64,000 bases of DNA from Bordetella bronchialis (GTDB lineage Bacteria > Pseudomonadota > Gammaproteobacteria > Burkholderiales > Burkholderiaceae_B). Position numbers and translations under genes: made by a program. Below are positions 14,303 through 23,834 of this stretch, piece by piece. The stretch is taken from positions 3,472,001-3,536,000 of the forward strand of contig NZ_CP016170.1 in the NCBI RefSeq assembly GCF_001676705.1, given 5' to 3'. The first letter of the stretch is position 1. Each line of letters opens with the position of its first letter. A model generated the notes under the pieces. The model saw only the letters and a program-made list of their open reading frames with translations, made no database searches and had not been told where the DNA came from.

Positions 14303-16368
14303 AGCTGCCGACGGCGGAAGAAGCGCTGTTTTCCATCAAGGCCTACATCGGCGCGATGGCGGCGCTTTATCTATCCATGGCGATCGACCTGCCCCGGCCG
14401 TTCTGGGCGGTCACCACCGCCTATATCGTGTCGCAGCCCTGGGCCGGCGCGGTGCGTTCCAAGGCGGTGTTCCGGCTGGGCGGTACGTTCTTCGGCTGCG
14501 CGGCCGTGGTCTACCTGGTTCCCCGGCTCGCCAATTATCCGGTGCTGATGGTGCTGGCCCTGTCGCTGTGGGTAGGCGTGTGCCTGTACCTGGCGGTGCT
14601 CGACCGCACGCCCCGTTCGTATCTCTTCATGCTGGCAGGCTACACCGCCGCCATGATAGGGCTGCCCAGCGTTACCGCGCCCGAGACCGTGTTCGATACG
14701 GGCCTGGCGCGGGTGGAGGAAATCACCGCCGGCATCCTGTGCGCCATGCTCGCGCACATCCTTATCCTGCCGCGCGGCATCGGCGGCGCCGTCGTCGGCA
14801 AACTGGACCAGGCGCTGCGCGATGCCCGCGTCTGGATACGGGATGCGCTGCGCGGCGATACCGCCTCGCAAAGCGCCAAGGACCGTCGCGCCCTGGCCAA
14901 CGACATCACGCAGCTGCGCCTGCTTTCCTCCCACGTGCCCTACGACACCGGCAATATCCGCTGGACGTCGGGTTCGGTCATGGCGATGCAGGACCGCATG
15001 GCGGCGCTCACCCCGACCATATCGTCGCTGGAAGACCGGCTGCGCGCGCTGCGCGCTTCCGGGCAGCCGCTGCCGGCGGAACTGCCGGGCCTGCTGGACG
15101 ATATCCTGGCCTGGATAGAAGCCGGTCCGCGCGGCGACCGCATGCAGGCCGCGGCGCTGCGCGAGCGGGCGGCGCGGCTGGCGCCGGACGTGGACGCCGG
15201 CGCCAGCTGGCACGATCTGCTGCTGGTCAGCCTGTCCGCGCGCCTGCGCGAACTCATCGGCCACTGCGAGCGCGGCTTCGCCCTGCGGCGCGACATCCAG
15301 GCCGGCCTGTCCGGCGCCCGGGCCCGCATGTCGCGCGATGCGGCGACTTCCAACCGTGCCCTGCACCACGATCATGGCATCGCGCTGCTGTCTTCGGTAT
15401 CGGCCGCGGTGGCCATCGGCGCCGTGTGCGCTTTCTGGATCGGCACGGCCTGGACCAACGGCGCCACGGCCGCGATGATGGCGGCCATCTTCAGCTGCTT
15501 CTTCGCCACCCAGGACGATCCCGTGCCCGGCATCCGGCAGTTCCTGGTCTACACCGTCGTGTCGATCCCGATCTCGGCCATTTATCTGCTGGCCGTGCTG
15601 CCGGCGGTCCATTCCTTCGAGATGGTGGCGCTGGCGATGTTCCCCGTGTGCTTCGTCTGCGGCGTCTATATCGCGCGGCCGGCGCATATGGGCAAGGCCA
15701 TGGCGGTGTTCTTCGGCATATCGGGCACCCTGGCCCTGCACGACACGAATACGGCGGACATCGTGTCCTTCGCGGACACGATGATCGCGCAGATCATCGG
15801 CGTGGGCAGCGCCGCCGTGGTTGCCGCCCTGCTGCGCCGGATCAGCGCCGAGTACAGCGCGCGGCGTATCCAGGCCGCCAACTGGCGCGAGCTCGCCTTC
15901 ATGGCCTCCGCCGACCGGCCGCCCGCGGGCAATAGCTACACCGTGCGCATGCTGGACCGCATCGGGCTGCTCCATACCCGGCTGGCCGTGCGCGGCCGCG
16001 ACGAGGCGCCCGTGGAAGAAGACACCCTGCTGGACCTGCGCATCGGCAACGAGATCGCGGAATTGCAGCGGGCCCGGCGGGAACTGCCCGTGGCCGATGC
16101 CGCGATCCGTCCCGTGCTGACCTGCCTGGGCGACTGGTTCCGCGCGCGCATCCGCGGAAACGGCGCGATCCCGGAGGTCTTCCTGCCACGCCTGGACCAG
16201 GCGCTGTCGCGCGTCAATGCCGCGCCGGCCGGCACCGCGCGCGAGCGCGCCATCGTGGCCCTGGTGGGCCTGCGGCGCGGGCTGTTCCCCCAGGCATCCG
16301 ACTACGCCCCCGTGCTGGCGGGCGCGACGCCGGCCTCGGCGCCGCAAGACCCGGGAGGCCGCGCATGA
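14299..16368 (+). CDS. FUSC-family inner-membrane efflux protein (AaeB-like)
   Basis: 689 residues with two hydrophobic blocks, ~10-160 and ~360-500, each with several membrane spans, and large hydrophilic parts after each. That is the layout of the FUSC/AaeB family (fusaric acid resistance, aromatic acid efflux). The motif RPFWAVTTAYIVSQPWAGAVR near the N-terminus is typical. It should form a tripartite pump with the HlyD adaptor and the NodT-type outer-membrane factor encoded downstream. It overlaps the MarR gene by 4 nt and the DUF1656 gene by 4 nt. The substrate is unknown; weak organic or aromatic acids are the usual guess for the family. Confidence 0.92.
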   Translation: MKLPTAEEALFSIKAYIGAMAALYLSMAIDLPRPFWAVTTAYIVSQPWAGAVRSKAVFRLGGTFFGCAAVVYLVPRLANYPVLMVLALSLWVGVCLYLAVLDRTPRSYLFMLAGYTAAMIGLPSVTAPETVFDTGLARVEEITAGILCAMLAHILILPRGIGGAVVGKLDQALRDARVWIRDALRGDTASQSAKDRRALANDITQLRLLSSHVPYDTGNIRWTSGSVMAMQDRMAALTPTISSLEDRLRALRASGQPLPAELPGLLDDILAWIEAGPRGDRMQAAALRERAARLAPDVDAGASWHDLLLVSLSARLRELIGHCERGFALRRDIQAGLSGARARMSRDAATSNRALHHDHGIALLSSVSAAVAIGAVCAFWIGTAWTNGATAAMMAAIFSCFFATQDDPVPGIRQFLVYTVVSIPISAIYLLAVLPAVHSFEMVALAMFPVCFVCGVYIARPAHMGKAMAVFFGISGTLALHDTNTADIVSFADTMIAQIIGVGSAAVVAALLRRISAEYSARRIQAANWRELAFMASADRPPAGNSYTVRMLDRIGLLHTRLAVRGRDEAPVEEDTLLDLRIGNEIAELQRARRELPVADAAIRPVLTCLGDWFRARIRGNGAIPEVFLPRLDQALSRVNAAPAGTARERAIVALVGLRRGLFPQASDYAPVLAGATPASAPQDPGGRA

Positions 16369-16583
16369 CGGGCGAAGTCAGTTTCTACGGCATCTACCTG
16401 CCCTGGCTGCTGGTCCTGGCCGTGCTTACGCTGGGCGTGTCCTGGTTCGTCCGCCGCCTGCTGGCGCTGACCGGCATCTACCGCCTGGTATGGCATCCCG
16501 CCTTGTTCGACCTGGCGCTCTATGTCGTGCTGTTGTACGGCGTGGTCTGGATTTCACCGCACATTTTCTCGAGAGTCTCATGA
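16365..16583 (+). CDS. DUF1656 small membrane protein (AaeX-like)
   Basis: 72 residues with two predicted membrane helices (~10-30 and ~47-65). It matches the DUF1656 family, small inner-membrane proteins encoded between FUSC and HlyD genes (E. coli AaeX is the known example). The N-terminus EVSFYGIYLPWLLVLAV is characteristic. Its start overlaps the FUSC stop (ATGA) and its stop overlaps the HlyD start (ATGA). The role in the pump is not established; it may help assembly. Confidence 0.9.
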   Translation: MTGEVSFYGIYLPWLLVLAVLTLGVSWFVRRLLALTGIYRLVWHPALFDLALYVVLLYGVVWISPHIFSRVS

Positions 16584-17539
16584 AGGTCCCTACCCTGCCC
16601 GGTCCCGTTGCATGGGCCCGGTTCATCGTTACCGCGCTGCTCGTGGTCGCCGCCATCATCGCCGGCCGGCATCTATGGGCGCACTACGAGCTGGAGCCCT
16701 GGACCCGGGACGGCCGCGTCAAGGCCTATGTGGTCCAGGTCGCGCCGGACGTATCCGGCCTGGTCACGGCGGTGCCCGTGCACGACAACCAGGACGTGAA
16801 GGCCGGCGATGTGCTGTTCGAGATCGATCGCGCCCGCTTCCAGCTGGCCTATGACCAGGCCAAGGCCGCCGTCGGTTCGCAGACGGTGGCGCTGCAACAG
16901 GCCAGCCGCGACGCGCGGCGCAATCGCGAACTGGGACAGCTTGTGTCGGCGGAAATCCGCGAGCAAAGCCAGACGCGCGTGGAACAGGCCGAGGCGGCCC
17001 TGGCGCAGGCCAAGGTATCGCTGGACATTGCCAGCCTGAACCTGGCGCGCAGCCGCGTGGTCGCGGCCACGGATGGCCGCGTCACCAACCTGGACCTGCG
17101 CGTGGGCGCCTATGCGTCCGCGGGGCGCCCCGTCATGGCGGTGGTGGATTCCGGCAGCTTCTATGTGGAAGGCTATTTCGAGGAGACCAAGCTGCCGCGC
17201 ATCCATGAGGGCGACGGCGTCACGATCGCGCTGATGGGCGAACCGCGCGTCCTGCGCGGCCATGTGGAAAGCATCGCCCTGGGCATCGCCGACCGCGACC
17301 GCACCGCGTCGGCGAATATGCTGCCCAACGTCAATCCCAACTTCAACTGGGTAAGGCTGGCGCAACGCATCCCGGTACGCGTGCACATCGACGAGGTGCC
17401 CGACGGCGTGCGTCTGGTGGCGGGGCAGACGGCTACGGTGTCGGTAATCGGCGACGCGGCGGCGGGCAGGCCGGCCTTGGCCGAGCGGGCACCGGCCCCG
17501 GCGGCCGCGAGTACCCGGAAAGCGGGCCAGGCGTTCTGA
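16580..17539 (+). CDS. HlyD-family periplasmic adaptor
   Basis: 319 residues from the ATG at 16580, which overlaps the DUF1656 stop. One N-terminal membrane anchor (~12-32) is followed by the biotinyl-lipoyl-like hairpin (VAPDVSGLVTAVPVHDNQDV and later VVAATDGRVTNLDLRVGAYA), a coiled-coil segment (~95-165) and a beta-barrel region. This is the EmrA/AaeA type of membrane fusion protein. It should bridge the inner-membrane FUSC protein and the outer-membrane lipoprotein. The NodT-type gene starts 7 bp downstream. Confidence 0.94.
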   Translation: MKVPTLPGPVAWARFIVTALLVVAAIIAGRHLWAHYELEPWTRDGRVKAYVVQVAPDVSGLVTAVPVHDNQDVKAGDVLFEIDRARFQLAYDQAKAAVGSQTVALQQASRDARRNRELGQLVSAEIREQSQTRVEQAEAALAQAKVSLDIASLNLARSRVVAATDGRVTNLDLRVGAYASAGRPVMAVVDSGSFYVEGYFEETKLPRIHEGDGVTIALMGEPRVLRGHVESIALGIADRDRTASANMLPNVNPNFNWVRLAQRIPVRVHIDEVPDGVRLVAGQTATVSVIGDAAAGRPALAERAPAPAAASTRKAGQAF

Positions 17540-17546
17540 AGGCGGC

Positions 17547-19004
17547 ATGATGTCGAAGAACCGTTACGCCCCGCGCACGCTGCGCACCGCCCTGGCCGCC
17601 GCGGCGATCGCATTGCTGGCCGCCTGCACCACCGTGGGACCGGATTACCATGTGCCGGCGCAAGCCGTGGTCAATCGGCCCGAGGCTTCCGCGCCATTCG
17701 CGGGCGTGCAGGACGGCAAGACCTTCCTGGCCCAGGCCGTACCGGGCGACTGGTGGCGTTTGTACGACGATGCGGCGCTGAATGCCCTGGTGGCCAAGGC
17801 CCTGGACGCCAATACCGATCTGCGCGTGGCCGCCGCCAACCTGGAACGCGCCGACGCCGTCCTGCGGGAGGCACGCGCGCAGACCCGGCCAGGCGTCACC
17901 GTGAATGCGTCGCCCACCTACGGCCATGTCTCCGGCGTGCAGGAACTGGCGCCGGATTACCGCCCGCCCAATGCCTGGTCGTACAGCGGCAGTGCCGGCA
18001 TTTCGTATCAGGTCGACCTGGTCGGCCAGATCCGCCGCGCCATCGAGGCCGCGGGCGCCGACCGCGACGCCGCGCAGGCCGCCTACGATGCCACGCGCGC
18101 CGCCGTCGCCGCGCAGACCACGCGCGCCTACACCACCGCGTGCGCGGCCGGCATGCAGCTGGCGTCCGCCCAGCATTCCGTCGATGTGCAGAACGAGTCC
18201 CTGCGGGCCACCGAGCGGCTGCAGCGCCTGGGCCGCGGCACCACGCTGGATGTCACCCGCGCGCGCAGCCAGCTCGAACAGCTGCGCGCCAATCTGCCGC
18301 CGCTGCAGGCGCAGCGGCGCACGGCGCTGTTCCAACTGGCGACCCTGACGGGCGACACCCCGGCGCAGTTTCCGCCGCAACTGGCGAACTGCGCCGCCCT
18401 GCCGGCCCTGCGCCAGCCCATCCCCGTGGGCGACGGCGCATCGCTGCTGCGCCGCCGCGCCGATATCCGCCAGGCCGAGCGCAGCCTGGCGGCCGCCAAT
18501 GCGCGCATCGGCGTGGCGACGGCGGACCTGTATCCCAAGATCACGCTGGGCCTGTCGGCGGGATCGGCCGGCCCGGCGCAATACTTCGGCGATGCCGGCA
18601 CCTTCTCCTGGAGCATCGGCCCCTTGATTTCCTGGACGCTGCCGAACACCGGCGCGGTGCAGGCGCGCATTGCCGAAGCCGAGGCCGGCACCCGCGCCGC
18701 GTACGCCCGCTTCGACGCCACCGTGCTGAACGCGCTGCGCGAAACCGAAAGCGCCCTGGAAAACTATGCCCGCGAACTGGATCGCGATGCCGCCCTGCGG
18801 GCGGCGCGCGACCAGAGCGCCGAAGCCGCCAGCCAGGCCACCACGCTGTACCGGTATGGCAAGACCGACTACCTGACCGTGCTGGACGCCCAGCGCACGC
18901 TGGCCAGCAACGAAAGCGCGCTGGCCGCTTCCCAGGCGCAGCTGGCCAATGACCAGATCACGCTGTTCCTGGCGCTGGGCGGCGGCTGGCAGACGGGCCG
19001 CTGA
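17547..19004 (+). CDS. NodT-family outer-membrane efflux lipoprotein
   Basis: 485 residues. The signal peptide ends in a lipobox (ALLAAC, Cys ~26), so it is probably lipid-anchored in the outer membrane. The mature part starts TTVGPDYHVPA, the usual start of NodT/OprM-type factors, and contains two OEP (TolC-like) repeats. These trimerise into an outer-membrane barrel and periplasmic alpha tunnel. It is the last gene of the MarR-FUSC-DUF1656-HlyD-OMF operon. The second Met (17550) could also be the start. A convergent hairpin follows at 19042. Confidence 0.94.
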   Translation: MMSKNRYAPRTLRTALAAAAIALLAACTTVGPDYHVPAQAVVNRPEASAPFAGVQDGKTFLAQAVPGDWWRLYDDAALNALVAKALDANTDLRVAAANLERADAVLREARAQTRPGVTVNASPTYGHVSGVQELAPDYRPPNAWSYSGSAGISYQVDLVGQIRRAIEAAGADRDAAQAAYDATRAAVAAQTTRAYTTACAAGMQLASAQHSVDVQNESLRATERLQRLGRGTTLDVTRARSQLEQLRANLPPLQAQRRTALFQLATLTGDTPAQFPPQLANCAALPALRQPIPVGDGASLLRRRADIRQAERSLAAANARIGVATADLYPKITLGLSAGSAGPAQYFGDAGTFSWSIGPLISWTLPNTGAVQARIAEAEAGTRAAYARFDATVLNALRETESALENYARELDRDAALRAARDQSAEAASQATTLYRYGKTDYLTVLDAQRTLASNESALAASQAQLANDQITLFLALGGGWQTGR

Positions 19005-19041
19005 TCGGGCTGCCATCGCAAGGCGGCCCTGTCCGCCGCGG

Positions 19042-19064
19042 GCGCCGCGCCCCTTGCGCGGCGC
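19042..19064 (+). terminator. GC hairpin between convergent genes
   Basis: GCGCCGCG and CGCGGCGC form an 8-bp stem with a 7-nt loop between the nodT-like stop (19004) and the esterase stop (19074, opposite strand). There is no T-run, so this is only a possible bidirectional terminator. Confidence 0.35.
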
Positions 19065-19073
19065 GCGGCCGGA

Positions 19074-19775
19074 TCAATGCAGCACCGTGCCGGGTGGCGC
19101 GGACTGGTTCAGCCCCAGGGCGGCCTCCCAGCTGCGCAGCGGCACGCAGGTCTGCAGCCGTACCACGGCGCGCTCTATCAGGGCGGGATGCAGTTCATGG
19201 CCGACGTGGGTCGCGATGTCGATGGTGGAGTCCCCATGCAGCGCGTCCAGGCGGGCCTGGGCCTGCCGCGCATGATCGGCCGGGATGACGCTGTCGTCGG
19301 CGCCATGCAGCAGGTGGATGGTGGTGTACTGCGGCGGGCTGTGCGGCATGGATGCATAGCGGCCGGAAAAGGCCAGCACGCGCCCCGCCAGCCCGTCGTG
19401 GGCGGCGGTGGCTTCCAGCGCCATGATGGCGCCCTGCGAGAATCCCGCCAGCGCGGTATCGCTTTGCAGCAGATGGAAGCGGCGCTGCGTGGCGCGTATG
19501 TATTCCACCAGGGCCGGCAGCGCCCGCGCCACGCGGGCCGGGCGGTTGTCTTCGTCGATGCCCCGGCTGGAGAACCACTGGCGGCCATCGCCCACGCCGT
19601 CATAGGGCTCGAAGCCCGCGGGAACCACGATGGCCGATTGCGGAAAGGCGCGGCGCACGGCCGCCGCCAGCTCGCGCATGTCGGCGGGCGTGCCGCCCAC
19701 CCCATGCAGCAGAATGAACAGCTGCCGCACCGCCTCTTCCACGGGCACGTACTCGATATCGCTGGAAAAACTCAT
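19074..19775 (-). CDS. ypfH: Alpha/beta-hydrolase esterase, YpfH type
   Basis: 233 residues from the ATG at 19775, which has a GGAG 6 nt upstream; an extra 16 codons upstream lack such a site. It belongs to the phospholipase/carboxylesterase family. The nucleophile Ser is in LAGFSQGAIMALE. A late Asp lies in HGADDSVIP and a His in VGHELHP, completing a catalytic triad. RQWFSSRGIDEDNRPARV matches the block RQWFS..GI.EDNR.ARV of E. coli YpfH (about 232 residues), which I recall well. It is a cytosolic enzyme; the natural substrate is not known. It is convergent with the efflux operon and downstream of the MDR gene on the same strand. Confidence 0.88.
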   Translation of the reverse strand: MSFSSDIEYVPVEEAVRQLFILLHGVGGTPADMRELAAAVRRAFPQSAIVVPAGFEPYDGVGDGRQWFSSRGIDEDNRPARVARALPALVEYIRATQRRFHLLQSDTALAGFSQGAIMALEATAAHDGLAGRVLAFSGRYASMPHSPPQYTTIHLLHGADDSVIPADHARQAQARLDALHGDSTIDIATHVGHELHPALIERAVVRLQTCVPLRSWEAALGLNQSAPPGTVLH

Positions 19776-19841
19776 AGGCTGCTCCGGTTCGGCAGCGGCG
19801 GCCGGGCCGCCCATGAGCGTCATTCTAGGCCGGTTCGGCCA

Positions 19842-20855
19842 TCAGGCGCCAAAGCCTTCCAGCACGATCTTGCCGCGCGCCTTGCCGCTTTCCTGCAACG
19901 CATGGGCACGGCGCAGATTGGCCGCGTCGATGCGGCCGAAATGCTCGCCCAGCGTCGAGCGCAGCAGTCCCTGGTCCACCAGGCGGGCCACGCGGTCCAG
20001 GTACTCGTGCTGGCGGATCATGTCCTCGGTCTGGTAGTAGGAGCGCGTGAACATCAGCTCCCAGTGCAGCGACAGCGACTTCCACTTCAATGGCATGGCG
20101 TCCAGCGTGGCCGGGTCGTCGATGACCGCCAGCCGCCCTTGCGGGGCCAGGGCTTCTACCAGCTGCGCGTAATGCGACTCCGTGTGGGTCAGGCTGGCGA
20201 CATGGGTAACGGATGGCACGCCCACGCGCTTGAGCTCATCCACCAGGCCGCGATGGTGATCGATGACATGGTGCGCGCCCAGTTGCCGTACCCAATCCTG
20301 GGTTTCCGGCCGGGAAGCGGTGGCGATGACCGTCATGCGGGTCAGCCGGCTGGCGATCTGCGTCAGGATGGAGCCCACGCCGCCCGCCCCGCCCACGATG
20401 AGCAGCGACTGGCCCTCGCCGCCGCCTTCCGGGACGCCCAGGCGGTCGAACAACAGCTCCCAGGCCGTCAGCGACGTCAGCGGCATGGCCGCCGCATTGG
20501 CGAAGTCCAGCGTGGCGGGCTTGTGGCCGGCGATGCGCTCGTCGACCAGCGCATACTCCGCATTGCAGCCGGGACGCAGGAAGGAACCGGCGTAGAAGAC
20601 TTCGTCGCCCGGCTGGAACAGCGTCACCTCCGGCCCCACGGCGGTGACCACGCCCGCCGCGTCCCAGCCCAATATGCGCGGGCCCTCGGGCGCGATGCCG
20701 CGCCGCACCTTGGTATCCACGGGATTGACGGCGATGGCATGGATGCGGACCAGCAGGTCGCGCGGCCCCGGCGCCGGCACGGGAAGATCGGCGTCGTACA
20801 GGGCGCGGGGATCTTCGGGCTCCAGCCCGGCCTGGTCGTAGACGATGGCTTTCAT
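19842..20855 (-). CDS. Zinc-less MDR oxidoreductase (quinone reductase-like)
   Basis: 337 residues, a medium-chain dehydrogenase/reductase. The N-terminal GroES-like part has NPVDTKVRRG and GWDAAGVV. The Rossmann fold has VGGAGGVGS (~155-163) for NAD(P)H. Ligands for catalytic or structural zinc are not evident, placing it with quinone oxidoreductase or enone reductase-like members (the YogA-type zinc-binding alcohol dehydrogenase family in annotation). The substrate is unknown. It lies 66 bp upstream of the ypfH-like gene on the same strand. 150 bp without a gene precede it. Confidence 0.85.
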   Translation of the reverse strand: MKAIVYDQAGLEPEDPRALYDADLPVPAPGPRDLLVRIHAIAVNPVDTKVRRGIAPEGPRILGWDAAGVVTAVGPEVTLFQPGDEVFYAGSFLRPGCNAEYALVDERIAGHKPATLDFANAAAMPLTSLTAWELLFDRLGVPEGGGEGQSLLIVGGAGGVGSILTQIASRLTRMTVIATASRPETQDWVRQLGAHHVIDHHRGLVDELKRVGVPSVTHVASLTHTESHYAQLVEALAPQGRLAVIDDPATLDAMPLKWKSLSLHWELMFTRSYYQTEDMIRQHEYLDRVARLVDQGLLRSTLGEHFGRIDAANLRRAHALQESGKARGKIVLEGFGA

Positions 20856-21005
20856 GATTACCTCTGCATGGGATCGAGGCGGCGATTATCTCCGCGGCGC
20901 GCGGGCCGAAAAACCGCCGGCCGGCGACAACACTTGCTCTGGACCGAGCATAATCAGGCGTGCCGGCTTCGTCGAGCTGTCCGCGCGATCCAGTCCGGAG
21001 CGGCT

Positions 21006-23741
21006 CTATGCCCCGAACCGCGCGAACAGGCGTTCGACCCAGTCCAGCAGGGAAACGCGCCTGGTGCGGTTCGTATCATGTGCAGGTTCGTTCACACCGA
21101 GCAAGCCGGCGCGGATGGCGTGCGCGTCGGGGGGCAAGGCCGGCAGCACGAAGGGCAGGATACGCGGATCCCCGACCATGTCACGGTAGGCGGCATAGCC
21201 GGGCAGACGCGCGTCGAACAGGCGTTTGAGCAGGCCAGCCTGAAACGACGACCAGCGCCGGGCCGTCCCGGGCCGCGCCGCCACGAGTTGCGGCAGGACA
21301 TCGGCGACATACGGCTGCATGGCCGGCAGCACCAGGATGGCGTGATAGGCCGCGATGGCGTCGCTGTCGCCCGCGGTCACCGCCGAGACCAAAGCATAGC
21401 GTCCGATCATGTGCTTGCCGGGCCTGGCGAAGTCGGCCGCATCAAGGACACCCCAGGTAGGCATCAGCAACTGCGGCAACCAGGGCTGCATCGAGGGCAA
21501 TGTCGCCAGTTCGCCGAGCAATGCGCCATAGGCCGCGATGCCGGGGGCGGTGGCCGTGCCGACGAGCATGCTCCACATGGGATAGGCCCCGCGTGGATCC
21601 TGTCCCACCAGGATGCGTGGCAGCTCCGCCTGGATGCATTGCATGACCGCCGGCTCGAACATCATGCGCTGCACGGCCTGGATGACCATCGCGCGCCGCC
21701 GCACCAGCAAGGGCAGGAAGCCGGCGCCCCCGTCGCCGGCGAACATTGCCGGCAGGTAGCGCGCGAACTCCTCATTGATGGGGGAAGGGCTGGACAGTAG
21801 CTGCCGCAGCAGCCCCTGCATGGCAGCGGCGGTGTCGGGACTGCCGTGGCGCACCACTTCGTAGAGCATGCCTGCGCCGTCGCGCGTCCGAAACGCACGG
21901 GCCACGGCGCCCGGCGGCGTGCGCCCGGCGGTGCCCGCGCACCAATCGCCCAGGTACTGGGCCAAAGCCTCGATGGCGCGATAATGATCGCTGCGGATCC
22001 ATCGCTCCAGGCGCGTCATGTCTTCCGTCGCATCCCTTTCGGCCAGGAAGGCCCACGGGTCCGGATACCACGACGTCGCCAGCGATCGCGCCGCCGGGCC
22101 GAGATGGATGACCCGGTCGATGAAGTGCGTGCGGTGGTCGGCCGGCACCTGTGTCAGCAGAACCGGCATCTGGTCTTCGACGTACCGCGTGGCCTGCTCC
22201 CACGTCATCCGCCGCACTAGCCACAAGTGCGAGTACCATGCCCGCCCCAGTCTGTAACCCACATCGCCGATGTCCAGGATATCCATCACGAACGCGGCGC
22301 GGTCCCGGATCGGAAAATCACGCAGCAGCCAGTCCATGTTGTCCTCCAGGTAACGGACGGCCTGCTGGCCCTCCAGGCGAGCCAGCACCTCCAGCAAGCG
22401 GTCCCGGGAACCCAGCCAGGCGGCCGGCACGCTGGCAAGTTCCGTCGCATCGCTACTGCGCAGGAACCGCGCCAGTGTGGCCGGATGCGGCTGCAGCGCG
22501 TTCCCCCTGCGCGCCTGGAACAAGGCGCGCAGGTCTTCGACACGGATGACCTCTACGTCCTCATGGGCCTCCCAGGAGACCTCGCCAGCCTGCATGGCCT
22601 GACGCAACCGCCACGCCACGCAGGACCCATAGGAGTACAACCGGATGAGCTCCCCGTCGCTTTCCCGTGCTTCACCGACTTGCACGGGCGCATCGGCGAG
22701 CAGGCGGTCGGCATGCATGGCTTTGAGCAAGGCCAGCGCGATCAGGGAAGGATCGTCCAGTACGTGATAGCGCAGCCCCGCTTCGTCGCTGCCGATGAAG
22801 GCCGACAGGCCGAGCTCGGAAGTCGTCAGGCCAAGGTCGCGCAGGATGTCGCCATGGACGATGTTCCACCATTCCGCCTCGCCCTCCAGCATCGGCGACG
22901 CGGCGTCAAACAGCGTACGGCTACGGAATTCGGACAGGCAGTCCACGGCGATGCGCGTGGCGATGCGGTCCGGCGTCAGAGCGGCCAGCACCCGGTCCTC
23001 GCACAAAGCCAGGAAATCGCGGTCCAGGACGGCGGCCGACATCGGCTCGGGCACGGCCGCGAGGCCCAGCGCATAGGCCATGTGATTCCACAAGGCGTTG
23101 ACGAAATGGATCTCCGTACCGATATGTACAGCCAAGTCGAGCCGATCGGTCACTGCTTCCAGGAGCACCGCCCGCACGATGTCCTCTTTTGCCCGCCACA
23201 CCCGGGCCCGCAGGCCGCCACAGGACAGGGATAAGTCGCGATCCGCGTCGATCAGGTTGCGCACCGCGCCGGACGCGCATACCGAGAGCCCGGTGGCCAG
23301 GTTGCGGATCGCCGTGCTTTGTTTTTCCGGCGGCAGGCTCCCGCCACGCAGCGCGTCGCAGAAGTTGTCCAGGGCGCGCTTTCCGGCACTGTCAATGTAT
23401 TCCGCGTGGGTATCGTAAAAGGCTTCCTCGAAGCGGCGCCGATACAGCAGGCGAAAAGCGCCTTCCACGCTCGCGGCATCGGCCATCCCCAACTGCCGCG
23501 CGCGATCGGCGACGAAGCCGATGTTGGCGAGCATCTCGTCGCGATAGCGTGCGAATGCGGGACCGCGGCAGAATTCCGCATGCGCGCCGTCATGCTGCGG
23601 GCGATAGCTCGTTCCAGGCACGGCCCTGGCGCCCGGCGCGGACGGGACAGAGGGCGGATCTGGCCGGTATGGCTGGAAAAAGCCGGGCAGGAAGCCGGCG
23701 GCCGGGGACATCGCGGAGGCGGCGGAAATGGAAGGCGACAT
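21006..23741 (-). CDS. Large protein of unknown function, candidate type III effector (paralog 1)
   Basis: 911 residues; I do not recognise the family. It is paralogous along its whole length to the gene at 23835-26579. The N-terminus is Ser/Pro/Ala-rich with no Sec signal and shares GF.P.FF (~16-22) with the paralog. Conserved blocks: YIDSAGKRALDNFC (~115-128), CASG, and NLIDADRDLSLS. A 56-residue tandem repeat in the middle holds RYLEDNMDWLL and GRAWYSHLWL in copy 1, RYVEDQMPVLL and ATSWYPDPWAFL in copy 2. The C-terminal third repeats a helical AAY..hh..P..QP motif. No transmembrane helix and no enzyme motif is visible. An hrp-box-like promoter lies at 23766-23793. The ATG at 23741 has no clear ribosome-binding site; the Met at 23711 is a possible alternative. 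That it is an effector is inferred from promoter, N-terminus and repeats. Confidence 0.75.
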   Translation of the reverse strand: MSPSISAASAMSPAAGFLPGFFQPYRPDPPSVPSAPGARAVPGTSYRPQHDGAHAEFCRGPAFARYRDEMLANIGFVADRARQLGMADAASVEGAFRLLYRRRFEEAFYDTHAEYIDSAGKRALDNFCDALRGGSLPPEKQSTAIRNLATGLSVCASGAVRNLIDADRDLSLSCGGLRARVWRAKEDIVRAVLLEAVTDRLDLAVHIGTEIHFVNALWNHMAYALGLAAVPEPMSAAVLDRDFLALCEDRVLAALTPDRIATRIAVDCLSEFRSRTLFDAASPMLEGEAEWWNIVHGDILRDLGLTTSELGLSAFIGSDEAGLRYHVLDDPSLIALALLKAMHADRLLADAPVQVGEARESDGELIRLYSYGSCVAWRLRQAMQAGEVSWEAHEDVEVIRVEDLRALFQARRGNALQPHPATLARFLRSSDATELASVPAAWLGSRDRLLEVLARLEGQQAVRYLEDNMDWLLRDFPIRDRAAFVMDILDIGDVGYRLGRAWYSHLWLVRRMTWEQATRYVEDQMPVLLTQVPADHRTHFIDRVIHLGPAARSLATSWYPDPWAFLAERDATEDMTRLERWIRSDHYRAIEALAQYLGDWCAGTAGRTPPGAVARAFRTRDGAGMLYEVVRHGSPDTAAAMQGLLRQLLSSPSPINEEFARYLPAMFAGDGGAGFLPLLVRRRAMVIQAVQRMMFEPAVMQCIQAELPRILVGQDPRGAYPMWSMLVGTATAPGIAAYGALLGELATLPSMQPWLPQLLMPTWGVLDAADFARPGKHMIGRYALVSAVTAGDSDAIAAYHAILVLPAMQPYVADVLPQLVAARPGTARRWSSFQAGLLKRLFDARLPGYAAYRDMVGDPRILPFVLPALPPDAHAIRAGLLGVNEPAHDTNRTRRVSLLDWVERLFARFGA

Positions 23742-23765
23742 GGGGCACCAGGGGACGAAACACCG

Positions 23766-23793
23766 CTGAGTAACTGTCCCGGCCGCCGGTTCC
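23766..23793 (-). promoter_or_regulatory. hrp-box-like promoter (box A)
   Basis: On the minus strand GGAAC (23793-23789), 17 nt, ACTCAG (23771-23766), ending 24 nt before the ATG of paralog 1. The six bases GGAACC and the trailing TTACTCAGCG are very close to the hrp-box type read by HrpL-like ECF sigma factors (GGAACC-N15/16-CCACNNA in Pseudomonas syringae). The same layout precedes the genes at 26579 and 40125. Confidence 0.6.
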
Positions 23794-23834
23794 GCCGGAC
23801 CGCTTTCGCCCCGCCGCTTCCGCCCGTTCCCCGC

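Noticed and set aside
19077..21800. 907-codon open frame on the plus strand
   Set aside because: It lies antisense across three genes with good motifs and is rich in Arg/Gln/His, as shadow frames are.
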